DNA from: Macrothele yani
Taxonomy: Eukaryota; Arthropoda; Arachnida; Araneae; Macrothelidae
Length of the DNA stretch: 64,000 nucleotides
Direction: 5' to 3'
Assembly (NCBI GenBank): GCA_039090855.1
Contig: CM076999.1
Location: 118,233,072-118,297,071 of the forward strand
Position numbers and translations under genes: made by a program. Each line of letters opens with the position of its first letter. Within the stretch, counting starts at the first letter, position 1. The notes beneath the pieces were generated by a model. That model was not told where the DNA came from and searched no databases. It saw only the letters and a list, made by a program, of their open reading frames with translations. Below are positions 36,957 to 49,000 of this stretch, piece by piece.

Positions 36957-39900
36957 CGTATTCACCGCCATGCTGTGTAAGCAGCGCGGGCCGAAAACTT
37001 AATTTTGAACTCATGTACGCCACGGCTTATCTACCCGAAATTACGGTAAACAACTTGAAGGGAATGATGTTTTTTTATTAATTTTTAAAAATAATTCACT
37101 TTGGCCTTGTAAGGTGGAGCTTGGTCCACCTTATGCGGCTGAAGTGATTATTTAATTTAACAGGATGAAAAATATTTGGTGGGCATTGCCCCCCCCCCCC
37201 CAATAAAATTATTGCCCTTCATGGTCAGCACCTATGATACGTTATTTTCATGTGTGCAATTTGTAAGATCTTTAAAAATTTTTGTAGGGTGCTTAAAAGT
37301 CCTTAAAAAGTGCTTATACTTTTTGGGAGAAAATGAGCGGGAACCCTGTCGAGGTGAATGCAGACTCTCCTATAGTGTTGCAATAAATCTCAGAGCTAAT
37401 GCAGAGCAGATAATGTTGGAATTTAATGAGGGTGTGCCCACAGGCTTATATACAAAGACTGTCTGTCACACCATGGACAAAATATGCCATGGCAGTTGAC
37501 ATCAACATTGTGCCCCCTTGCTGACTGGTAGGCACTGAAACATTGGGCTGCAGTTTGCAAAGACCAATCGCAACTGGAGTGCGGAGGACTGGAAACACGC
37601 TATCTGTTCTGACAAATCACAATTTCAACTCTGGCATGTTGAGGGGAGTGTTTGTATATGGCATATACCACATGAAGCTATGGACCCAGCTTGCCAAGTT
37701 GTGGTCACACAGGCAGTTGGAGGCAGTGTAATAGTTTGAGGTGCATTTACATGAAATTTCATTGGGCGCCTTGTACCTGTCAAGACCTCTGTCACCAGCA
37801 CAAGGTATGTGAACATCCTCAGCTGACCATCTACACCCGTTCATGATGATTCTCTTTCTGCACCGTGACACAATCTTTTAACAGGACAGTGCCACACCAC
37901 ATACTTCCTGAGTGCCGATGAATTGCCTCCAGGAGTATACAAGTGAGTTTACCACACTCCAATGACCCCCTCAATCACCGGACCTCAACCCGATTGTGAA
38001 TTCGTGACAAATTGTATACAATAATTTGTTCCATTCAGTCTACATTGTGTGCATGCTTAGTGCATCACCACTAAGAGGAGTGGTGCTACAGCAATATCGG
38101 GCAAGTGCAGATGAGGCAAGATAGCAGCAATGTAAATTGAGGTGCACAAGCCATTTCAACTGATGATGGCCTGGAATATGTGGCTGAAATACATATGGTT
38201 GGCATACCTCAGAGGTGATTACTTCTGCTGTCTTCATTGGTTTTTAGTGACTATCATATCATATTCTTTCAGCCTTCAACTTTTCATGATTTTGTAGATT
38301 TTAATGTTTGTAGTTTTTAATGGCTCCCAAGTTCCATTTGCATTTTGACCATTTGCTGTTGAATTTTTCATGCTGTTTTTATTCGTTATTTTCTGTTCAA
38401 TTTCTGCTGACTTCATTTCCGCAACCAATTGTATCACTGTGCATGTTCCACTGTGTTCAACAGCAGGAATTGCACCATGCCTCATGTTCAAACCTAACCT
38501 GATATGTTGAATTTTCTTATGTATCTTCTTAACAGTTTAGTTTTTGCAGTTCATATGTTATGCCCTCTGAATGCTATACACTATACCAATTTAATGTGCG
38601 TAACAGAATTAAGTGTGGTGAATAACTTTTGCTACTTGTATCATATATCCAATTACTGCATAGTAATTATACTATGTATTGCATGTCTTTGCAATATACA
38701 CAGTCATATCAGAATAATATGACCACCTACCTGATAATGGGAATAACTACCCTTGGTCCGGATGACAGCGGCGAGACGGTGTGGCATGTACGCAATGAGG
38801 CCCTGGAAGGTTGTCCGAGGCGCATGTGACCATTAGGGCTGCACAGAGCATGGAGGTCCTGGAGATGACGTGGTTGTGGGTTGAACCTATCAATCCAAAT
38901 AGTACCACAAATGCTTTATGGGATTGAGTTCGGGCGATTTCGATGGCCAAGGGAGAACAGAGACATTGCTGTCATGTTCCTGGAACCAGTTACCCACACT
39001 CTTAGCAGCATGGTACGTCACATTGTTCTGTTGGTAGGCACCATCACCAAAAGGGTAAACGTCCAACATGAAGGGATGCCTGTGGTCAGCGAGGATAAAC
39101 AAGTAGCCATTGGCATTCAGGGACCCATCCAGTGGTACCAGCTCTCCCAGGTCATACAAGGAAAACATCTCCCAGACATGCACACTGCCACAGCCAGCCT
39201 GCACTTGACTGAACTGGCCTGTACTCATGTGTCTGACACCTTGTCCGCCACCGTCCGTCACTTCTGTGGAGTAGAAACCTTGATTCATCGGAGAAGGCAA
39301 CCTTTTTCTACTCTTCCACTGTCCAATGTCAGTAGTCCCATGTGAACTGCAGACGTCATTGCTGATGGACTTGGGTTAACATGGGGGTGCCTTGATGCAG
39401 TGTTGACCCCGGAGACCCACGCGTAACAGGGTTCGCTCTACTGTTATCGGGGACACATACCTGGGTTCCCCAGCATTCATTTGCATGGCCAATTGCTGCT
39501 CTGTTGCACATCGATCAATTGCCCTTTACCAGTTGACATTCTGGTCGAAGGCCTTTGGGACTCCACAGTTATGACATCGGGAGGTACTCGGTGTGCTAGC
39601 TGTCCATTTTTGGTATACTCTTACTACAGCACCTTGCGAACAGCCTTTCTGGTCGATGGCCTTTGGGGCTCCACAGTTATGACATCGGAAGGTACTCGGT
39701 GTGCCAGGTGTCCATTCTTGGTATACCTTTACTACAGCACCTCGCGAACAGCCTTTCTGGTCGATGGCCTTTGGGGCTCCACAGTTACGACATCGGGAGG
39801 TACTCGGTGTGCCAGCTGTCCATTCTTGGTATACCTTTACTACAGCACCTTGCAAACAGCCTTTCTGGTCAACGACCTTTGGGGCTCCACGGTGTAGTGC

Positions 39901-40065
39901 ATGGCAAATGATACCTGTTCCATGTAGAATTTTAGTTTATTGCAACTGCTTTTGCTTGATGCATTAAGTTGGTAATATCTTTTGATGAAGAAGTTTATGT
40001 GTGTTTAATGAATCTTGGGTACTCACTGCTTCACTTTTGCTATAATTGTGTGTGTATGCATGTCG

Positions 40066-40096
<31 letters not shown>

Positions 40097-43000
40097 TCCT
40101 TTAAGTAAGGCTGCACACTGGCTGGAAATTATGTATCAAAACTTACAATACCTACCTTAAGTTTGTTTTTCCTTCCTGAGAGTTTTGCATGTGTAGCCAG
40201 TCCTCCACAGTTACATTTGTTCTTAGAGTTGTTAAACACCATTATTCATCTGTAGTTGACATTTTCTTTATTTTGCTGCTCCATTTTTAAAAATGAATGT
40301 TAATAAAAAAATTATTGATACAGCATTTTTTATCATTAGCATGAAGTGTTTTTGGTTCAAGTTGATTTTAATTTTTTAATAGATGTTGGGGACCAGATTG
40401 CTGTAGATGAAGTGATATGTGAAGTAGAAACAGATAAGGTAAATGTTCATTTTTTTGTGAGTTTTCATTGAACATAAGGGGAAAAACTTAACATCATTTT
40501 TATTTTGCTTTGGAATGATCCAAATTTTATTTTGGTTTACTGAATAATTTTTGTAAATTCTTTGTAGTGCAGGTCATTTCCATGAATGACCTGAAGTGTT
40601 TGTTACTATTAACCACAGTTTTTTTGGAAGCATGTATTTTGAAAAGTAGGAGCAATTATAGTGTTACCACAATGTTGTTTAGTTGTGTGGCCAAAATAAT
40701 CATTTCAAATGGAAAGAAGTGTGATAAAAAAATGGGTTTAATGTGTTGCATTTTAAATTGTAATGATAAGATTAATTGAAATTGTTAAAAATAGGTGAAA
40801 GCAGGACTTGCATGGACTCTTGAATCCTGGAAAAGTCCTAGAATTTGATTTCCTTTTTTCCAGGCGTGGACCTGATTTTTCATATTTTTGCGAAAGGTCC
40901 TGGAATAGTTGTAGAATTTTTTTTTTTTGCATTGAAAAAAATTGGTCAAAATGTTTAGATTGATCGTGTCACTTTGTTCTAGCTCCCTGCAGTATCTGCT
41001 CGCAATGACATCACTTCCTTCCCTAAAGTGTGGAGACATGTCATCTCGTGTGATACTGCAGTGCAAGATATTTGAAGCCACCCCAGTGGCGCAGTGGTCT
41101 AAGCGATGGCCTCTGATCATTCATCTGAACGGGGTCCGGGTTCGAATCCCGGTGAGGCATGGATGTTGTATTTGTCTTACGGCACTGGCTCTCTCCCTTC
41201 CCTGGAACCAGTGACCCTAAATTAGGGACGGGCGACTGCTTATAGCCCATTGAGTTGCTTACGGTGGTCGTTAAACCTCCAATCAAAAAAAAAAAAAAAA
41301 AAAAAAAGATATTTGAGTGCCATATTTCCAGCGATCTGGGTTTGTGGCAGAGGAGTTGTGTGCAGTTGGAGTCACAATGGATCCCGCCTGCAGGGTCCAT
41401 CTCCAGACTAAAAGACAATTGGAACAAAGACACAGTTTTTATCAGTATACTGTGACAGAACAAATCATGATCTGCGCATGTCCACAATAAAATCAAACGT
41501 TGTCATGGTGATTTGAGATACACTTAAAAGTTGTAACATATGATAATATCAGCATTACAATACTCATAATTAACTTAAGTGTAATGCACCACTGCAATTT
41601 GAAGTAAAGATGTAATTATTAACATACACAGGTAAGTCTTTCAGCCCAAAAATACAGTTTTAATATGAGGAGACCCTTTTAGTGATGTCGACTAGTCTCA
41701 GAACTTTAACTCCAGTGCCAATCTCCACGGGAACGGTATGAACACAGGTTTTTCGTCATTACAGCAGACAGAGTTCATTTTAAGTCTCTCAGTGAATAAT
41801 AGCTAAGATTTAGATGAAGGGGTGGCAAGAATAGAAGTTTTTTCCCATACTGGTTTGTGAGTCCCATTAAAAACTTGCCGGGCTAGTGCTGTGGAAGTTG
41901 CACCATTTTTAATTTCATATTGATGTTCTGACAATTGGACTTTGAGTGTCCAAGCTGTGGAGTTATAGGCATGGCATTTATTAAATCCCTCTTAAGTCCC
42001 TTATCACCAATGAGGAGGATACTTGCTATATTGGCTCCACAGCTCGGACACTGAAAGTCCGATTGTCAGAACATCAATATGACATTAAAAATGGTGCAAC
42101 TTCCACAGCATTAGCCCGGCAAGTTTTTAATGGGACTCACGAACCAGTATGGGGAAAAACTTCTATTCTCGCCACCCCTTCATCTAAATCTTAGCTATTG
42201 TTCACTGAGAGCCTTAAAATGAACTGTCTGCTGTAACGACGAAAACCTATGTTCATTTTCCACAAGTCGAGATGGCTGTTCCTTCTAGTACGTGTTCCTC
42301 ATTGAAGGAGTTTGATACATGTCTTCCCTGATACCAGCGTGTGTGGGAATAAATGACTAGAATAGGGAAACTTCAATGCCATGGCAAAATTGTATTAGGG
42401 TTATTCCATGTCAATTCAACACAGAAAAGTTCTTCTTCCTGGGTGGTGTAATGGTTAGCATGCTCCAACGGTAATTGGGAGATGCAGGTTCGATTCCCGT
42501 TCCAGAGCAATGTAATTTTCAAGTTTTCTGATGTGATTAATGCTATGTGGAAACACTAAAATACATGCAGCTCAGAGATTTCTGATTGCTGTGTTAATAA
42601 TTCAGATGTATTTCCACATATGTGAAAAGTATTTATTTCCCACTATCTGCCAGCATACATGGGTTTCACACTGTTAAGTAGGTTCCCAGTAGTACCGCAT
42701 TTATTCAGTGCCTCCCACAAAAGTATCCCATTTTTAATAAAACGCAGACAAAAATTTAATATATCAGTTGTGTGTGTGTGTTTTTTGAAATGGATTTGTG
42801 TGATAGTTGAGCTTCAACTGTTCTGTTAAAGTTTTTTTGTTTTGCATGCTGGTTTTTTTTTAGAAAAACCTTTCTTAGTATCAAATGTGAACTAGCTGAT
42901 AAAAGGTAATATCATTATTGCCACATAGGTGTCATATTATGTACTGTTTCCCATATAGCCATCCTTTGAAAACTTGAAATTGCATAGCCCTGGAACTGGA

Positions 43001-46000
43001 ATTGTTTCTCATTGATATCTGTGATCTGAAAAATTGGAGATATACCATTGTTACAGCATTGTAAAGTTACAGCTCTTGTAAATGCGACATGTAGTATGTT
43101 TACTGGATGTACGTAGTATTCAAAGCATTACTGCTAATTCATTTATGGTTGATATTTTTTACGCAAGGAATTGTTGTATATATTTAAGTTGAAACATTAC
43201 ATTTTAAAGGCTATTAAGAGGCTGCATTGTTTTGTTTTCTCATCTGTATATTAGCTATAAAGCATGTTCTCTCTGATGAACATGCTTCCCAATTATAGAA
43301 ACTCGTTTACCTGGTCCATAACAGTGCCATTTAGACTTACCTTACATTCAGTACTAACTTCCTCACTCAAGAACCATAACTTTGGTTTTTCCCTTATCTG
43401 TACTCAGTTTAAAATTCATACAAACTTTGTATATCCGGGCTAGCATACTCTGCAACTCACTCTTGCTCGCAGCATATAGCAATCTACACACACGGACATT
43501 ACTGAGACATAAACCAGTATTGTCCATTTTAGCATCACATATGCACACATCCATAAAAATATTAAACGACCATGGTGACATTATACAACCCTGTCTGACT
43601 CTTGCACCAATAGAAAACCATTTTGATGCATTTACTTGTACACATGCTCTACTGGCAGTATACATGGCTTTCACACTATTGAGAAGATTCCCAGTGATGC
43701 CATATTTATTCAATACCTTCCACAGTAGAGTTCTATTTACCCGATCATATGCTTCCTGTAAATCTATAAAGGCAGCAAAAACTTTCTTACCAACAGACAG
43801 ATACTTTTCAGTCATCCAATGTAAAGCAAAAATTTGGTTAGTGCAGCCCTTACCAGGTATAAAACCACTCTGTACATCCCACACATTCTCTGATGTTAGT
43901 CCTCGTACCTTATCAATAACAGCCTTTCCAAATACTTTCCCCGGCACACTCAGCAAACTGATACGATGAAAGTTCTTACATTCAGTCTGATCACCCTTTT
44001 TTTATACAAGGGAACAATGATAGCATCCCTCTAATCCTGAGGGACCACTCCTAACTCCCAGCACAACTGGCAAATTTCAGTTAGCCAGTCAATTACAGAT
44101 TCACCACCATATTTTAGCATCTCAGCTGTTATGTTATCCACTCCCAGAGCCTTACCATTCTGAAGTGCTTTTAGAGCTTTACACACCTCTTCTCTTGAGA
44201 TCCCTCTTGTACTTTCCCCTCTTACTATGACATCACCTGCCTCTGAATCACCTTTGCTTTCATGCTCTAATAACTCACAGAAGTAATCACCCCATCTTAC
44301 ACTTTACTCATTGGGCTCCCATATTATTTCTCCAATCCTATTCTTCACACAACTTAGAATTCTATTTACCCTGTTTTTCTTATTTACTTCCAGAAAGATT
44401 TTCTATCCTTCCAAAAAGCCAATTCATGCCTTTCCACCTTCTCCTTCGTATATTTTGCCTTACTCTGGTGAACCAGCTTGGCTGCTTCACGCTTCTTATA
44501 GCAATATTCATCCTCAGAAACTCTACCTTGCAACATCCCCAAATATACTGCTTTCTTTCCCTTAACTGCTTCTTTAATGTCACTGTTTCACCAAGCATCA
44601 CTTCCATTACCCACTATTGCAGTGACAGTGACAACACAGTTTTTAAAACATGTGCACTTTTTTCTGCATCCCTCTCACAAGACTTCAACCCATTCAGTCG
44701 TTCTCTGAGTAAATTGGAGTAACGCTGATGTTCTTAAAGGAGCCTTTCAACCTTTATTCTTTTCCTCACAGGCCTCTTCCTATTCCTCTTTTTCCAGCCA
44801 ACATTCACTTTCAGTCTTGACACTAACAAGTAATGATCCGAGCCGACATCCGCCCCTCTCACCGCACAAGTGTCAACAACTAAGTGTTTCAGGTGTTGAT
44901 CGCAAACAGCAAAATCTATTACACTCTGTTGTCCCAGAGTACGATTTTCCCAAGTGTATGTGTGGATATAGTTGTGATTGAAAAATATTTTGGATACCCA
45001 CAATCCATTTTCAATGCAGAGTTCAACTAATATTTCACCGTTATCAATCACAGCAGGGTCATTAAACTTACCCAGAACATTATCAGAAATTCCTTTCTGA
45101 ACACCTACTCTAGCATTGAAATTCCCTGCTATTATAACTTTCTCTTTAGCACCAAACTGGCTCAAAACAACCTTTAGCTCCTTCCTATCAACAGGTTCTG
45201 TATCACAAGAAGCATATACTGCAACAATTACTGATCTCTGAAGTTTCACTTTCAGACATATCTTAAAAATTATCTGACTTATGCAGCTGTAATGAATCAA
45301 GTTGTTCTTCACCTTTTCACTTAAAATCACACCTACACCAGCCTGTGCTCTCACATTATCCAACACTACAGACTACACGCACACTCACCGTTCCTTTCAT
45401 TTCTTCTATCCCAAATTCTTTCTTTTTAGTTTCACTTATACACAGCACATCCAATCTATATTTATTAATTTCTTCCATCACCTCATTTATCTTTCCATTT
45501 ATACCTCTAGTATTCCATACACCAATCTTACACTCACTCATCTGAGATCTCTTTCTCATATGCCATTTTTCATTTCCATATTATTTCCGTAGTGGACCAT
45601 CCTTCTCATGTGTGGTAGGTCCACTGTATGCCACACTTGAATCGTTTTTGTTCTTTCTTAAGAGTAATAAAACTCTTATATAAAGGTACATCAGTACGGG
45701 TGATCAGCCCACAGCTAACAGTTCCAATTGGTCGTTCTACCTAAGGATCCTGGAACATAATCCAGTGAGTTGGGGTATTTTTACCAATGTCACATAGAAC
45801 TTGCTGGTACCTCTCCAAGATTCATAGAGGCCCTTGTTGGTGTTCTGTGTGCCTTTATTGCCCGTGGAGCACCCAAAAGAGGTAAACCCATCTCTCTCCA
45901 AGACCAGACCATGAGTTTAGTTGTTAGTGAACCATGTAGTGAGTTATAACAGATATGACATGTAACATAATTACATATTCGTTTTACTGCTGTAAAGAAA

Positions 46001-49000
46001 ATGCAATTTATTGTATTTTTTTATTCATAGACAGCAGTTCCTGTACATGCTCCCACTGGGGGTGTATTGGAAGAAATTCTTGTAGAGGATGGCTCTACAG
46101 TTCAGCCAGGAAAGCCTATCTGCAAATTACGTGTCACAGGTTTGTATATTATGTTTTTAATTCGAAGAATGTGAATAGTCGTATGTCTCTGAATAAATTG
46201 ATAATTATTAATTTGCATATCAAATATAGGCCAAAACTGAGGTTGTTTTGTTGTGTTTTGTGTCAACTGTAACTGCTTTGAAAGATAGATTTCTTGCATA
46301 GAATTCTTAGTGAAACCTGTGATCAGAATTTTCTATGGAAGTTCAACTCTTCTGCTTTTGGTGCAGTTATTATTTTTTATTTTTTTTATTATTATTATGG
46401 ATTCTGCATATCTGGTATTTTATTCTACAGATTCTTTATGCACATTTAATGAATATCTTCAAAAATATGAGTTCTATTATTTTTAATGCAATATTGTAGG
46501 AGTGCAGGTTTTCTTTTTATTCCAGTTGTTGATATGCTGTTGTAGTCAGTTAGAGCTGCAGCCTATTTTTTGTACATATCACTTAGCTGTTCTCTGAGAT
46601 TCAGAAGTTAGCTCTACAAAGAAATACAATCCACCAGATAAATTTTTAACTGATTATTTATTTACTGTTTTCTTATCAAACTTTGCATTTGCTGTGATAT
46701 TGACACACAACTTGTGCTTCACTGACATCCATCACATGACGTACACCAGACCTACTATACTTCATTCTCATAATCTTTTTTTCATGCAGACACTCCTAAA
46801 TCTGATCCTTCCATGACTTCCTTGGCCTTCCTCTGCCCTTTCTTCCTGTTTTTCCTATATATTATTTTTTATTATAGTTATTTCTAGCATTTATTGATAT
46901 GCGGTAAAGACTTCATTGTACCAATAAATACTGGAAATAACTATAATAAAAATACCCATCACGTCTGTAACTTAGCTCTCAAATGAACCACCAACCTTGT
47001 ATATACACCCCTTTAGCCTACAAGCATCACACCCTTCTCCTCATTATGCCAGTATCAGGTGTAACTGACTTTGTATAGGAGTGTTTGTTATCTGGTGAGC
47101 ACTCAGTGTATATGTACAACTGGATACATAATTGCAATCTCTTTCGTTTGATAAATTTGCATATCTTTCATGTATATGATTTGCACTTTGCACAGGGGTG
47201 TTTGTTATCTGGTGAGCAATCAGTGTACACATACAATTAGATGCACAACTGTAATCTCTTTCATGTAATAAATTTACAAACTTTGAGTAAAGCGACTTTC
47301 TGGATACTCTGTACATGCCATAGGTAGTTGCTTCTCACGTGATTGCAGCATAAAAACATGTGAGCTCATTTGTATGGTAAATACTATGCAGGTTTATGAT
47401 ATTATGGTATCACAGTTTGAATAATGTTTTCTTTGAAAACATTGTCCTATTATATGTGTTAGTGATTGAAGAATCCAAACTATGACAAAATTATAGAACA
47501 TGTTCTTACACTGTCATGTTCCCACTATTTTCTCAAACAGCAGTGTATCTCCTAGCAGGATAATTAACCCTATCATCATGTCCAAATTTTACAGGAATGC
47601 TTTGAAGAACATTTGGATGAGTCCAGTTGTCTTGGGGTTTCCTAATTCCCCAGATGTAACCCCACACAACAATATTTTGGTAGAGGTTGAACAGATGTTC
47701 CACATGCTGACTAACAGTCTTCAAATATTGCAGAATTGTGGGTTCAGGTTGTTCTCAGATATGGAAGGGGAGGGGGGGCTGTTGGTAGATGGTTATATTT
47801 CAGTGTCTACACAGTCCCTTTTATTTTGTGACAGATTATTCAGTATTCCTTCTTTCCATTTTCCAATATAGTAAGTGCATAATTTTTGTTGTTTTAGGTG
47901 ATGCTCCATCTGCTCAGCCTGAAAGTGCTGCTGCTGCACCATCTCCACCACCCAAGGCAGAGGTCACGCCACCCCCTCCAGAAGCAGCTGCACAACCTAT
48001 TCCTACAACACCTCCTCCTGTGCCTCCTAAGCCTCAGGCTCCAATGTCCTCCACTCCTACTGCTGCAATAAAACCAACACCTGTTCAGGCTGCTCCCAGT
48101 TCTACTGCTATAACTGGAACACGAACCGAACAAAGGGTAAAATCTCTGTAAAAATTATTTGGATGTTAACCTCTTTGAATAATATTATAATACTAATTCC
48201 CTTCCTGTGTGTAAAATTGTATGAACTCCATTTGCACATTCAGCTCACCTCCTGAATGGTGAGTTGGATGTGCTCATGTGAGTAATGATTGGTCGCAGGG
48301 TATATACAGCTTAGAACGAGATTTTAATGTACTAGTGGAACTGAAATTTATCATCATATCTGTTTAAATTGTAGTTTAAAAATAGACTTATCATTTTAGT
48401 AAAACTACTGTTGTTGCCACTGGGATGCAATTTATTGATATAATTCACCAGTGAGTAATATAGATATTTGATTATCAGAAAACATAAAATAAAATACTGA
48501 TATCCCTCATATTATAAGATGAATTTATTCCAAGAATTAGCCATGTAAAATGAATTAATAAAAAACATGGGAAAAATAGAGGTAAAAAAGGAAAAGTAAA
48601 GTACCTAAAATTTGTGAAGAAATGCATTTGTAATTTTTGTTTCTTAGGACAGTGTTCTGCAGGAAGACAAAGAAGCTGTTTCATTAGTTTCACTAGGAAG
48701 TTTTTGAACACCAACCTTACAGCCCAAACTTGGTACCGTCATGTACTACCATTTATTTGTTCCCTAATTTAAATCAGTTCCTTGGTGGACGACATTTTGA
48801 TGATGATGATGTGCTAAAGTAGGGCTATTATGGATTGGCTGAAAAGACAGGTGGCAGAGTTGTGTGAGGAGGGGATACTTAAACGACAAGGGCCTCAATG
48901 TCCAGGGCAACAATGTAGAAAAATAAGTTAAATATTTAAAAAAATTAAAAGTAAAGAGCTTTTATAACCAAACATTCTTTACTTTCTGAATGACCCGTGT

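Larger units (their letters stand above)
35187..37047. mobile_element. DNA transposon with TACCGTAATTTC termini, hosting PLE-2
   Basis: The left end TACCGTAATTTCAGGTAAAT (35187) and right end, the inverse of TACCGTAATTTCGGGTAGAT (ending 37047), are matched termini. Near the left end a minus-strand frame (35703-35600) ends [18 protein letters not shown], which resembles an acidic C-terminal tail of a transposase, possibly pogo-like. PLE-2 has inserted just upstream of it. A poly-A run at 36930-36953 lies near the right end. The superfamily is uncertain. Confidence 0.6.

Noticed and set aside
41077..41150. Possible functional tRNA gene
   Set aside because: Box A and B are good, but the anticodon arm is degenerate and the sequence continues into the SINE-I body and poly-A.
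43382..43969. 195-codon plus-strand ORF
   Set aside because: Antisense shadow of the LINE-B reverse transcriptase.
47789..48151. 120-codon ORF as a separate Pro-rich protein gene
   Set aside because: Its 3' two thirds are DLST exon F, bounded by good splice sites. The upstream part is intron read-through.
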